Assembly: GCF_012912005.1 (NCBI RefSeq)
Contig: NZ_JABBEA010000001.1
Span: forward strand, 496,001 to 560,000
Source: Paenibacillus sp. SZ31
GTDB lineage: Bacteria > Bacillota > Bacilli > Paenibacillales > Paenibacillaceae
Length of the DNA stretch: 64,000 nucleotides
Direction: 5' to 3'
Below are positions 46,037 to 55,120 of the stretch, one piece after another. The notes under the pieces are model-generated. The model worked only from the letters and a program-made list of their open reading frames with translations, was not told the DNA's origin and did not search any database. Positions within the stretch are counted from its first letter, which is position 1; the number at the start of each line of letters is the position of its first letter. The translations under genes were made by a program, and so were the position numbers.

Positions 46037-46405
46037 ATGAGTGAACATGTGGCTCAGGGCCTGGACCGTTTTTCTAAACTTTCTGGTGAGTACGGCGCTA
46101 AAGCCCTCGCACCCATTAAAGAGCATTTTCCCGAATTATCCGAATTTATTATGGGGACGGCATATGGGGATATTTTTCAGCGCACTACGATTACGGATCA
46201 ATGGAAGGAAGTTGCCATTATCTCCTCGTTGATCACCCAAGGACAGTATGAACAATTGGGGGTGCATTACACGATGGCTCTGAGCGTGGGAGTGACCGTG
46301 GATCAGCTCAAGGGAATATTGCTACATCTCGCACCTTGTGTGGGTGCTCCGCGCATTATAAGTGCATTTAATATATTGCTCGCCACCTTGGAAGAAATAC
46401 AGTAA
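46037..46405 (+). CDS. Carboxymuconolactone decarboxylase family protein
   Basis: The 122-aa helical protein carries the family's core GDIFQRTTITDQWKEVAIISSLITQGQYEQLGVHY split as usual around HYTMALSVGVTVDQLKGILLH. The Cys pair of AhpD-type peroxidase relatives is absent at the expected site, so it is closer to the non-redox CMD branch, whose reaction varies. AGGAGGA is close to the ATG, and it is 12 bp after the ThDP gene, so the two are surely one operon. Confidence 0.82.
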   Translation: MSEHVAQGLDRFSKLSGEYGAKALAPIKEHFPELSEFIMGTAYGDIFQRTTITDQWKEVAIISSLITQGQYEQLGVHYTMALSVGVTVDQLKGILLHLAPCVGAPRIISAFNILLATLEEIQ

Positions 46406-46445
46406 TTCACTTTTCTACATTTTTATACATGATTCGACTTTTTTA

Positions 46446-46475
46446 TTGATCTTTTTACATTCCTACCTTTATAAT
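46446..46475 (+). promoter_or_regulatory. Candidate promoter of the 116-aa and KAS III genes
   Basis: TTGATC (46446-46451), 18-bp spacer, TATAAT (46470-46475). The leader that follows holds a small hairpin near 46533-46562 (GGCT...AGCC arms). This suggests the last two genes can be transcribed apart from the first two. Confidence 0.5.
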
Positions 46476-46592
46476 ATGGTTAAATTATCCTTCGAACCAG
46501 CTCGCATCTTAGAGGCTTTCAGCAGAGGTCCTATAGGGCTGTGTATCCATTAGCAGGATAGCCTTAACTCATTTAAAGGAGAGAGATCAAGC

Positions 46593-46943
46593 ATGGGAAA
46601 TTTCATTCTTAAGACTGACGTTCCGAACAAGGTGTTAAACATTGAACTGGAGGGTTCTTTCTCTCAAGAAGACGGTTTGCGTTCCATCTCGGCCTATCAG
46701 GACACGATCGCTCCAATTAACACTAAGGAATATCACCTGAATATTGATTGCAAAAAGTTGAATGTCACTGCTCCTGAGATTGTGCCTCTTCTGGAAGGAT
46801 GCCTTCAAATGTTCAAAAAAGACGAATATAAAAAAGTCGTGTTGACCCTCGAGAACAACGCGATTCTAAAAATGCAATTGTCCAGGCTGGGTCGGTCTGT
46901 AGGCCTGAACAATCTCGAAATCATATCTACCGTTACCACTTAA
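46593..46943 (+). CDS. Unrecognised 116-aa soluble protein
   Basis: I do not recognise this protein. The pattern is alternating beta strands and helices (NKVLNIELEGSFS, YHLNIDCKKLNV, EIVPLLEGCLQMFKK, YKKVVLTLENNA), faintly like a STAS-type fold, but no motif proves it. No signal peptide or membrane helix. AAAGGAGAG is about 9 nt before the ATG. It sits between the CMD-like and KAS III-like genes. Confidence 0.75.
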   Translation: MGNFILKTDVPNKVLNIELEGSFSQEDGLRSISAYQDTIAPINTKEYHLNIDCKKLNVTAPEIVPLLEGCLQMFKKDEYKKVVLTLENNAILKMQLSRLGRSVGLNNLEIISTVTT

Positions 46944-46997
46944 TAAACCAGGCGGACAAGCTGTGAATTCACCCTTCCGCTCAAGAGGAGAATGAAG

Positions 46998-47990
46998 ATG
47001 GCCGGAATTCGTATTGTAGATATCGATATCTATCATCCAGCAACCAAGGTGCACAATGATTTTTATATTGAACATTTTGATGCAAGAGGTGTAGATATTC
47101 GTGGATTGTTAAAGGCACTTGGTCGTGATACACGTTATAAAATTGACAACGATGACGAAAACTCACTAAGCATGGCCTTTGAGGCAGCCAGTAACCTACT
47201 GGAAAAAACCGGACTCACCGGTGCAGATATTGATCTGATTGCTTATGCAAGCCAAACGCCAGAATACATCTTTCCTACGAATTCCTTGATGATTCATCGC
47301 CTGATTAATGGCGCTTCTCACACGATCTGCATTGACAGCAACGCTAACTGTGCAGGCATGACCGCAGCTTTCGAACAGGTTAGCCGGCAGATGCTGGGTA
47401 ATCCTCGAATTCGCCGTGCATTAATCATCGGCTCGGATTACGTGGCTCCTCACGCCAGTCCGGATGATCCCGTATACTTTGCCAACTTCGGTGATGCAGC
47501 AGCGGCGGTTATTGTAGAGCGGGATGAACATGCTATCGGTTTCATTGATTCAATCTATCAGACCGATACTTGTGTGTATGGTAATTCACTCTTTCCTGCT
47601 GAAGGCCTTGCGAAACTGGGCCAAACGGGTGTAGATGCAGGGGCCTTTCATGTGAAATTCATCCCATTTGATGATTCGATCTGTGTGGATGCCGCTTCGG
47701 AGTCCATTCGTACCCTCCTGACACGCAACGAGATTGGACCAGATGAGATCAAAGCCGCCTGCTTCTCCCAACTATCCATTGGTAACATTCGGGCTGTATC
47801 CGAGAACGTTGGCATCGGTGATGATATTGCCGTCTACATCGGAGACGAATTCGGATATACCTCCACCAGCAGTCCGTTCATCGCATTGCATCGGGCGATT
47901 ACATCCGGTCAGATTCAGCGAGGTGACAAAGTGTTGTTCTGGACCGTTGGAGCCGGGTGGCAAAATGTTGCCATAGTGGTTGAATACTAG
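46998..47990 (+). CDS. Beta-ketoacyl-ACP synthase III-like enzyme with altered active site
   Basis: The 330-aa protein has a KAS III/thiolase fold. The nucleophile is Cys118 in DSNANCAGM, and the GDAAAAVIVE and EFGYTSTSSP motifs are in place. In FabH the His of PHQAN and the Asn of YGNTS complete the triad. Here the first reads CFSQLS (Ser at the His site, near 258) and the second FGYTS (Tyr at the Asn site, near 286), so standard decarboxylative condensation looks unlikely. Such loss occurs in acyl-transferring or non-decarboxylating relatives. AGAGGAG is 7 nt before the ATG at 46998; an ATG at 46992 is too close. Confidence 0.85.
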   Translation: MAGIRIVDIDIYHPATKVHNDFYIEHFDARGVDIRGLLKALGRDTRYKIDNDDENSLSMAFEAASNLLEKTGLTGADIDLIAYASQTPEYIFPTNSLMIHRLINGASHTICIDSNANCAGMTAAFEQVSRQMLGNPRIRRALIIGSDYVAPHASPDDPVYFANFGDAAAAVIVERDEHAIGFIDSIYQTDTCVYGNSLFPAEGLAKLGQTGVDAGAFHVKFIPFDDSICVDAASESIRTLLTRNEIGPDEIKAACFSQLSIGNIRAVSENVGIGDDIAVYIGDEFGYTSTSSPFIALHRAITSGQIQRGDKVLFWTVGAGWQNVAIVVEY

Positions 47991-48014
47991 GCCTTTATTC
48001 GCCAAAATAAAAAC

Positions 48015-48058
48015 AGGACGATCCCTTTTATTTTAATTAAAATGGATCGTCTTTTTTA
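48015..48058 (+). terminator. Terminator after the KAS III-like gene, probably bidirectional
   Basis: GACGATCC pairs with GGATCGTC across an AT-rich stem (TTTTA/AAAAT), then CTTTTTTAT. The minus side ends in TTTTTATTTT, so it may also end the cotJ transcript. Confidence 0.8.
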
Positions 48059-48163
48059 TTTGAATGCAATCCACATTTCAGCATGCACACTCCTTCGGGC
48101 TCTCTATTCCTTCAAAGCAAAAAGCAGCCCTCATCGGACTGCCAGGTTCCTATTTCCACCTGT

Positions 48164-48733
48164 TCAGAAAATCTTCTTCGTCTCCCGATCATCTTTCAGA
48201 ATCTCCACAGCCTCCCGGAAACGTAAGGAATGCACAATCTCCCGTTCCCGCAGAAACTTCAGACTATCCTGTAGATCCACGTCATCGGTCAGGTCGATCA
48301 ACCATTGATATGTAGCCCTGGCCTTCTCTTCTGCTGCAATGTCCTCGTATAAATCCGCGATCGGGTCACCCTTTGAAGCGATATAAGCTGCCGTAAATGG
48401 TACTCCCGATGAATTCGTATAAAACAAGGCAGAGTCACGCTGCGCATAGTTCGGCCCAAGCCCGGCTTCTTGCAACTGTTCTACCGAAGCGTCTTTTGTT
48501 AACTTGTAGATCATGGTGGCAATCATTTCCAAGTGGGCGAATTCTTCCGTGCCTATGTCGGTCAATAACCCGATAATTTTGTCCGGAATCGTATAGCGCT
48601 GGTTCAAATACCGCAGTGCCGCCGCGAGTTCCCCATCCGCTCCTCCATATTGCTCCGCTAGCAATTTCGCCATATGAGGATCACATTTACTAACCCTTAC
48701 GGGGTATTGCAATTTTTTCTCATATACCCACAT
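48164..48733 (-). CDS. cotJC: Spore coat protein CotJC (manganese catalase-like)
   Basis: The 189-aa protein is a ferritin-like four-helix bundle with carboxylate/His motifs (GTEEFAHLEMIATMIY; EDIAAEEKARATYQWL) like manganese catalase, and belongs to the CotJC coat family. GAGGGAGGCGTCTGGC precedes the ATG. It is the last gene of cotJABC, with a 98-bp gap after cotJB. In Bacillus cotJ is expressed in the mother cell under sigma-E. Confidence 0.93.
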   Translation of the reverse strand: MWVYEKKLQYPVRVSKCDPHMAKLLAEQYGGADGELAAALRYLNQRYTIPDKIIGLLTDIGTEEFAHLEMIATMIYKLTKDASVEQLQEAGLGPNYAQRDSALFYTNSSGVPFTAAYIASKGDPIADLYEDIAAEEKARATYQWLIDLTDDVDLQDSLKFLREREIVHSLRFREAVEILKDDRETKKIF

Positions 48734-48831
48734 GCCAGACGCCTCCCTCTACGTTATCAAAATACACCCCTTCTTCGGCCCCCGAGCTTCCCGAACTTGT
48801 AGTCTTTCAAGGAAGCCGGGGGCTGATAACA

Positions 48832-49107
48832 TCATACTTGCCATGGCCAAGGTGTCTGTGACCATTCCCACGGATACTTGGAGAACGCATGCCCAAAGTT
48901 CATCAACGGTCCGTACAACTGCTGAAATTCATGGGCTACCCGAATTCGCTCTTGGCTGAACTTGTTGTACTGCTCAATGCTTTGGAAGTCTCCTGGATGG
49001 GTGTCCAGGTACAGATTCAGTTCCACTAACACAAAATCCAGCGCCTGAAGTTCTTCAAGCAACTCGTAGTATTTAGCGTCACAGGGTTTCGGCACTTCAG
49101 GTTCCAT
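48832..49107 (-). CDS. cotJB: Spore coat protein CotJB
   Basis: The 91-aa protein shows the CotJB pattern KYYELLEELQALDFVLVEL, YLDTHPGDFQSIEQYNKF and a Trp-rich end (KYPWEWSQTPWPW). The ATG at 49107 lies inside the end of cotJA (11-bp overlap), with GGAAGGTGG upstream, so translation is coupled. Confidence 0.92.
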   Translation of the reverse strand: MEPEVPKPCDAKYYELLEELQALDFVLVELNLYLDTHPGDFQSIEQYNKFSQERIRVAHEFQQLYGPLMNFGHAFSKYPWEWSQTPWPWQV

Positions 49108-49336
49108 CCACTTCCACCTTCCTTCCCTTCGATCTCGCTGGTGTATAAGGGCTGTATAATGCAGGCCATAATGTTCCCAATCTTAACGCTTCTGCCGGAC
49201 TGTACTGTGGCCAGCCCATCGGCTGAAATGGAATAAATAATTGCGGAGGTACCAAATACGTCCGAATCGCTACCGGCGGACAAGGATCAAACGGCCCCAC
49301 AAAAGGGGCGTAAGCACGAAGCTGCGGATCTTTCAC
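49097..49336 (-). CDS. cotJA: Spore coat associated protein CotJA
   Basis: The 79-aa protein has the CotJA-type Pro/Tyr-rich stretch (RAYAPFVGPFDPCPPVAIRT; VPPQLFIPFQPMGWPQ). The start is GTG at 49336, since AAGGAGG lies 9 nt upstream; the longer frame to 49420 has no ribosome site and an unlike sequence. First gene of the cotJABC operon. Confidence 0.9.
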   Translation of the reverse strand: MKDPQLRAYAPFVGPFDPCPPVAIRTYLVPPQLFIPFQPMGWPQYSPAEALRLGTLWPALYSPYTPARSKGRKVEVDGT

Positions 49337-49492
49337 AGAACAACGCCTCCTTATTACATCGTTGGTGCAACTGCATATCATACCACTAAGGTCCTTCCCG
49401 TTTCCCGTCTCTATAACCATATGACGCTGTATCCAAAGTTAATCCGAAATTCGCTTGAACGAAGCGCAGAAATTCTCCACTTTCTCTCTTCA

Positions 49493-49544
49493 ATAAAAAA
49501 AGACCCCCGGTTCGTTACCCTTTCAGGTAACGAACCGGGGGTCT
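49493..49544 (-). terminator. Terminator of the CNNM/CorC-type gene
   Basis: A 19-bp perfect stem (49501-49519 with 49526-49544; AGACCCCCGGTTCG...), 6-nt loop, followed on the minus strand by TTTTTTTATTG. Very strong. Confidence 0.95.
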
Positions 49545-49620
49545 CTATCATGGCAGATTTCTGTAATCTGCATCATGGCTTACTCTTGCTCCATCTCATC
49601 TTGCTCCTGCAACGAGAGAA

Positions 49621-50973
49621 CTATTCTGCCGGTTTTTCTTCCGAATTCATATCTTCAGAGACAGACTGCTTGTACACTCGGACCCGGGTTATTCGCAAAC
49701 GAGTGGATTCTTCCACTTCAAAGACGTATCCGTTCATTTCCTGCGTTTTGCCCTTGGCCGGACTGCCTCCAAGCTCTTTAAACAACCATCCGCCAATGGT
49801 ATCCACTTCGTCATCCTCAATGACGGCTCCGGTCCACTTATGAACCTCTTCAATAAGAGATCGACCATCAACGGAAAATGAATCACCACTGCGTTCCATA
49901 TGCGGACGCTCATCCTCAAACTCGTCATACAGGTCTCCAACGATCTCTTCCAGAATCTCTTCGGCTGTCAGTAGTCCCGCTGTACCCCCATATTCATCAA
50001 CCACCAGCGTCATCTGGGAATGTTTCTTCTGCATCAGACGCAGCACATGGCTGATTTCCATGGATTCAGGGACGTTTAAGATTGGACGGACAAGTGAAGC
50101 CAGATCCTGTTGTTGCTCCGGGTCAGCCAGCAGCAGATCAGTGATGTGGATAAATCCGATAATCTCATCCTTGTCTTCTACTGCCACAGGATACCGGGAA
50201 TGTTTGGTTGCATTAATAATCTTCAGGTTCTCTTCCAAAGACATATGGGTATATAGACAATCCATGTCTGTACGTGGCAGCATCACTTCACGTGCCAGCA
50301 TATCGGAGAAATCAAAGATGTTGTCCATCAGTTTGATCTCATCCTTATCGATGACACCACTTTTGGCACTCTGCTTCATCAGAATACGAAGTTCATCTTC
50401 CGAGTGTGCTTCTCCTTCACTGGCAGGCTCGATACCCGCCAGACGTAACAATGCATTAGCCGATACATTCAGAACCCAGATGAACGGGAAGAAGATTTTA
50501 TAGAACAACAGCAAGGGTGCAGATAGGAACAATGCCACTCCGTCTGTTTTTTGAATTGCCAACGATTTAGGCGCAAGCTCACCCAGCACAATATGCAGAA
50601 ACGTAATGATACAGAAACCGATAATGACGGACACCGTCGATATAAGCCCTGTATCTCCTACGCCGAGCTTATACATGAGTGGCTCAACGAGCAATTCGGA
50701 GATGGCCGGTTCTCCCAGCCACCCAAGTCCAAGCGATGTCAGTGTAATCCCGAACTGAGTTGCCGATAGATAGGAATCCAGTTTACTATTCACCTTCAAA
50801 GCGTAACCGGCCATACGGTTTCCTTCACTCTGCAATTGAGTTAAGCGTGTCTGCCTTACTTTCACAAGGGAAAATTCCGCTGCAACAAATACGCCATTCA
50901 AAAACACGAGCAAAAAGACACAGACCAGATTAAATACCAGCTGCCCAAGATGAAATTCGGTATGAATATCCAA
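49621..50973 (-). CDS. CNNM/CorC-type membrane protein (hemolysin family, DUF21-CBS-CorC)
   Basis: The 450-aa protein has a DUF21/CNNM membrane domain (about 1-200; VFLNGVFVAAEFSLVKVRQTR; LGLGWLGEPA), a CBS pair (about 215-345; VMLPRTDMDCLYT; VDEYGGTAGLLTAEEIL) and a C-terminal CorC_HlyC domain (SVDGRSLIEEV). Family members move or sense magnesium or other divalent ions; YhdP/YugS in B. subtilis are relatives. The start codon is TTG at 50973, with GGGGAG 7 nt upstream. Confidence 0.9.
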   Translation of the reverse strand: MDIHTEFHLGQLVFNLVCVFLLVFLNGVFVAAEFSLVKVRQTRLTQLQSEGNRMAGYALKVNSKLDSYLSATQFGITLTSLGLGWLGEPAISELLVEPLMYKLGVGDTGLISTVSVIIGFCIITFLHIVLGELAPKSLAIQKTDGVALFLSAPLLLFYKIFFPFIWVLNVSANALLRLAGIEPASEGEAHSEDELRILMKQSAKSGVIDKDEIKLMDNIFDFSDMLAREVMLPRTDMDCLYTHMSLEENLKIINATKHSRYPVAVEDKDEIIGFIHITDLLLADPEQQQDLASLVRPILNVPESMEISHVLRLMQKKHSQMTLVVDEYGGTAGLLTAEEILEEIVGDLYDEFEDERPHMERSGDSFSVDGRSLIEEVHKWTGAVIEDDEVDTIGGWLFKELGGSPAKGKTQEMNGYVFEVEESTRLRITRVRVYKQSVSEDMNSEEKPAE

Positions 50974-51019
50974 GTTGAAACTCCCCTTTTCTATCTATTT
51001 CAGGAATACACCTGGAATA

Positions 51020-52156
51020 TCAACGTGTGATTGCCTTTCTCGATTTGAAATCCACACCTTTGTAATACATATCTGCCACCAGCAGGTTTGGCCCGCAACA
51101 GGATGCGATGTCACAATGGCAGTTGACCGTTTGATTCAACGGATGTTCAGCTGACCATTCATGGAACACATCATCCAGTTTACGATCACGAATGTTGCCA
51201 AATGCCGGGATGTCTGCAAAATCCGTCACATACACATTGCCCGTAAACATGTTGACGTTAACGCGGTTGCGTCCGTCCGGATCATTACGTACCGTCACAT
51301 TAGGCTCGCTGTATAATCGGTTGATCAGTTCCCGATCTTGCTCTGCTGCACTGCATGCGAAGAATGGCAGGGTACCGAAGAGCATCCACATATCCTTGTC
51401 GCGTGCATCAAGCAAACGATGAATCGCTGCTCTCATATGGTCCAGTGATAACACGGGCAGTGAAGAAGCAAAGTTCGAATTATACATTGGATGCACTTCA
51501 TGACGGACACAGCCCATCTCACGAATCAATTGATGAATACCATCCAGCTTGTCGTGTGTACGGAAGTTAATCATGGACTCCGCAGAAATGAACATACCTG
51601 CTTCACTTAATTTGCGGGAATTTTCAATCATTTTCTCATACATCTTCACCGCTACTTCACGTTTTACAGGTCTGCCACTATTCGCAAATCCGACTTGATG
51701 GAAATCATCAGCATTCAGGTAGTTGAATGAGATATGCATAACGTCCAGATACGGCAAAAGTTGCTCATACCGGCTGATATCCAACGTTAAGTTAGAATTG
51801 ATCTGGGAACGGATTCCACGTTCCTTGGCATATTTAAGCAGTGGGATAATCATCTCATCCACTGTTTTCTGGCTAAAGCTTGGCTCGCCGCCCGTCAGAC
51901 TAATCGTCTGCAAATGCTCGACTTCATCCAATCGTTTCAGCATCAGCGGTAACGGAAGAGCCGGCGCTTCACGCATCGTAAGCATATCTCCTACGGCACA
52001 GTGCTCACACCGCATGTTGCACAGATGTGTCACGGTCATTTCTACACTGGTCAACACATGGCGTCCATATGTACGCAGAGAGCCGATCGGATCCCACGGA
52101 TCATTCGTCGGCGATAAAGGCATCGGTTGTACCGATCCTGAGTTTAGCATGGTCAT
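51020..52156 (-). CDS. yfkAB: Radical SAM protein YfkAB
   Basis: The 378-aa enzyme has the cluster motif CNMRCEHC (Cys46, 50, 53), the SAM-binding SLTGGEPSFS and a C-terminal Cys-rich tail (CHCDIASCCGPN) that may hold an auxiliary cluster. YfkAB is a widely conserved Bacillus radical SAM protein of unknown reaction. AAGGTG precedes the first ATG; the second ATG, two codons on, is an alternative. It stands alone. Confidence 0.88.
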   Translation of the reverse strand: MTMLNSGSVQPMPLSPTNDPWDPIGSLRTYGRHVLTSVEMTVTHLCNMRCEHCAVGDMLTMREAPALPLPLMLKRLDEVEHLQTISLTGGEPSFSQKTVDEMIIPLLKYAKERGIRSQINSNLTLDISRYEQLLPYLDVMHISFNYLNADDFHQVGFANSGRPVKREVAVKMYEKMIENSRKLSEAGMFISAESMINFRTHDKLDGIHQLIREMGCVRHEVHPMYNSNFASSLPVLSLDHMRAAIHRLLDARDKDMWMLFGTLPFFACSAAEQDRELINRLYSEPNVTVRNDPDGRNRVNVNMFTGNVYVTDFADIPAFGNIRDRKLDDVFHEWSAEHPLNQTVNCHCDIASCCGPNLLVADMYYKGVDFKSRKAITR

Positions 52157-52377
52157 TGTTCTTCACCTTATTCCTTTTATTAACCTAAAAAGTTTTATTT
52201 ACATCATACCTTGTGTTTCTCTTTTTGGAGTTATCTTTTATCATAGCACAATTTTGAATGCTCCGGCATACGTAGACCCTGTCCATTACATGACAAAAAA
52301 CACTCAGGTAACTCCGGGCCGAATTACGAAACGGCCCCGATATTACGACATGAGCGCTAATCATCTTCCAAACTTGT

Positions 52378-53499
52378 TCAGCTTTCTAACCGTTCACTTT
52401 GGGCAGATGAAGGTGTATCCTCCACACCCTCTACACCTGTGATCATCACAGACAGTGCTGTCGACAGGTTAATTTCGTAAGGCGAAGATAAGGTCTGGCC
52501 ATCCGCATCCTTGAGCACCCGGATCAGCGGACGTTGAGGAACGCGTGGATGAATCGCTGCGACCACCCCAACCTCTCCCGTACTGAGCGTGACCGATAGA
52601 CCCACGGGGTAGATCGCTACACAATCCCTGAATCTCTCCAGCATTCGTTGTTCATAAAGCGTTCCTGAGCCAGTATACAGCACCTCTACGGCCTGATGTG
52701 GCAGCAAGGCTTGCTTGTACACCCGATTCGTTGTCATGGCATCATACGAATCAGCAAGTGCAATCCACTTGGCATATTCATGAATCTCTTTGTCCTTCAG
52801 GCCAAAGGGGTACCCACTGCCATCAATTCGCTCATGGTGCTGCAATGCACAATGTGCAGATAGAAGCGGTATACCTGGTTCGTCTTTGAGAATACGATGT
52901 CCATATGTAGTGTGCTGCTGAATGATTTTAAACTCCTCGTCACTCAACTTGGAGGGCTTATGCAGGATTTCTGGTGCAATCTGTGTCTTGCCAATATCAT
53001 GCAACAAGGAACCCAGACCAATCTCCATTAATTGCTGGCGTGTGTAACCCGAAGCGACACCAAGAACCAGCGTGTACACACATACATTAAGAGAATGATT
53101 ATACAGGTCAAAATCACTGGAGTTCATGTCCATCAGCATAATCATGGCTTCCTTCTGACTGCCGATGTCTTCCAGAATGGTATTCATCACCCCACTAAGC
53201 GCTTTGCCGAAATGAGGAATTCGATTCTTTGTTTTCATTCCGGACATGCTCTGAAATTGCTGCTTGATCTCTACCAGTGCCTTCCTTCGGGTCTCTTCCT
53301 GCAACATATCTGGAACAATGATATCCTCGGTCGCAGCATCTTTAATATACACATAACCGACCCCAAGATCCTTGAGACGCCCAATCAGTCGGGTCGTCAG
53401 CTCTACATCCTCACTAAGTAATACCAGGCCTTCTTCACTATATATACGTTTCCCCAGCTTCATGCCAGGCTGCAATAAGTTTATATGTACTAAACGCAC
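52378..53499 (-). CDS. HD-GYP domain protein (c-di-GMP phosphodiesterase type)
   Basis: The 373-aa soluble protein has a small N-terminal domain (1 to about 90) and an HD-GYP core (about 125-300; LLHDIGKTQIAPEILHKP; HHERIDGSGYPFGLKDKEIH). It should hydrolyse cyclic di-GMP. A 70-aa C-terminal beta domain follows. The start is GTG at 53499, with GAGAGGA upstream. Another HD-GYP gene of similar layout lies 2.5 kb away on the other strand. Confidence 0.9.
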   Translation of the reverse strand: MRLVHINLLQPGMKLGKRIYSEEGLVLLSEDVELTTRLIGRLKDLGVGYVYIKDAATEDIIVPDMLQEETRRKALVEIKQQFQSMSGMKTKNRIPHFGKALSGVMNTILEDIGSQKEAMIMLMDMNSSDFDLYNHSLNVCVYTLVLGVASGYTRQQLMEIGLGSLLHDIGKTQIAPEILHKPSKLSDEEFKIIQQHTTYGHRILKDEPGIPLLSAHCALQHHERIDGSGYPFGLKDKEIHEYAKWIALADSYDAMTTNRVYKQALLPHQAVEVLYTGSGTLYEQRMLERFRDCVAIYPVGLSVTLSTGEVGVVAAIHPRVPQRPLIRVLKDADGQTLSSPYEINLSTALSVMITGVEGVEDTPSSAQSERLES

Positions 53500-53566
53500 A
53501 GCCTATCCTCTCCCGCTCCGTAGATGTAATTACCACTAGCCGCCGCTACAGCAGAAGGCAAGTACT

Positions 53567-55000
53567 TTATTTAGTTTCATGCCAGCGGGCTCGCAGGCTG
53601 TCATCCAGCGCCCCTGGTCGTTTTAATTCCAGTTCCAGCAAATCACGTATGAATTCCGGAAGATGATAGAGCGTACCGGTTCCATGAGCCAGAGAAGGAT
53701 ACCCCACATTGAACGTAAACATGTCCAGTGTTCCAACGACATACTCACATTGATCGTCCATAGGCTCCCCATTGATGTAAATGGTCTCAATTTTCTCATA
53801 GGCTGGCGCATGCGGATTGTACTGAACTTCCATTCCATCCATACACAGCGTGCCGAGAAGTTGACCGCGAAAACCAAATCCGACAATAGGTTTACCGGAA
53901 AACTCATCCAACAATGACTGCTCAAGTGCTTCACGAATATGACTTCCACTCAAGCATATTGTACAAGCATTTATAGGAGATGGACATAGGGAATGCAACA
54001 TTCCTTTTGTAACATTTCCCTGTGGCAGATCTCCGAGAAGCTGACCCGCATTCACCAGAGACAACTGAGCTCCCGTAAAATGACGTACGGCTTGCGCAAG
54101 TAATGTGGCAAATGCAGACTCCCGATCATACTGGATGGGCAGCATCCGGTCCGTGATCACGGCCGTCTGATCCAGCGCTCTCTCGGCTTCCGTGCGATTC
54201 GTGGCGATTGCCAGCGCGACCTGATCATCCAGTAATATACTCTCGGCAGCAACACATCCGCTGCTTACCAGTTGAAGAGGTTTTGCCACACTTGTTCGTT
54301 CCAGAACCACTTTCCCAAGCCATTGACCGAATTTGCCGGCTGCGCCCAGCACGGTCTGACCAATGACTAATGGTTCTTCAAGAACATGATGGGTATGCCC
54401 GCCGAGAATAACATCAATTCCAGCAATCTGCTCCGCCAGTCTCCGATCTGTGGAGAGTCCCAGATGTGAGAGAATAATCACCACATCCACTTCATGACGT
54501 AATACTTCAACCTGAGCTTTTAACGTCTCCACCGGGTCCAGAACATCCCACCCCAGAAGTTCATAGAACGTAGTGAAGGGTGCAGTGGCCCCCAGCAAAC
54601 CAATGCGAAATGGACCTTTCTCCACGATAAGAGAAGGTTTCATCCATACTGGCGGAAGGCCGGTGGCTTGTTCCACGACATTGCCGCATACTACAGGACA
54701 CAGAAGTCCAGCGTATGACTGCGCGAGCTGATCAGGCGTAAAGGTCAGTCCTTCGTTATTTCCGATGGTTATGGCATCGTAGCCAGTCAGATTGATCACA
54801 TCGACGTTAGCCGTGCCCAGCGTCCCTTCTGTCTCAACAGCCATCCGGTCCATATGGTCGCCAATATCCAGTACAAGCACGTTCCCACCTTGTTCACGTT
54901 CCTGATTGATCATAGCGGCGATGGTGCTCATGGAGCCGAAGTGACTATGGATGTCATTGGTGTGCAGAATCGTCAATGTTTGCTTCTCTCTGGTGCTCAT
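53567..55000 (-). CDS. yunD: Metallophosphatase/5'-nucleotidase family protein, YunD-like
   Basis: The 477-aa enzyme has the calcineurin-like core (ILHTNDIHSHFG; LDIGDHMDRM; TIGNNEG; LSHLGLSTDRR; GGHTHH) and a C-terminal 5'-nucleotidase domain (SLVNAGQLLGDLPQGNVT). No signal peptide is present, unlike UshA-type secreted enzymes, so it acts inside the cell, as expected for YunD. GGGAGG lies 7 nt before the ATG at 55000; a GTG one codon earlier is possible. Confidence 0.87.
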   Translation of the reverse strand: MSTREKQTLTILHTNDIHSHFGSMSTIAAMINQEREQGGNVLVLDIGDHMDRMAVETEGTLGTANVDVINLTGYDAITIGNNEGLTFTPDQLAQSYAGLLCPVVCGNVVEQATGLPPVWMKPSLIVEKGPFRIGLLGATAPFTTFYELLGWDVLDPVETLKAQVEVLRHEVDVVIILSHLGLSTDRRLAEQIAGIDVILGGHTHHVLEEPLVIGQTVLGAAGKFGQWLGKVVLERTSVAKPLQLVSSGCVAAESILLDDQVALAIATNRTEAERALDQTAVITDRMLPIQYDRESAFATLLAQAVRHFTGAQLSLVNAGQLLGDLPQGNVTKGMLHSLCPSPINACTICLSGSHIREALEQSLLDEFSGKPIVGFGFRGQLLGTLCMDGMEVQYNPHAPAYEKIETIYINGEPMDDQCEYVVGTLDMFTFNVGYPSLAHGTGTLYHLPEFIRDLLELELKRPGALDDSLRARWHETK

Positions 55001-55120
55001 CACACCGCCTCCCCCGCTCTTCGATAAACGTTCATTCTTCTAATGGATAAGCATAACATTTTCCGCGTCGTTATGATATATTTAAAGGGTTTAGAGATCA
55101 AAAAGAGGTGAGTCATATCT

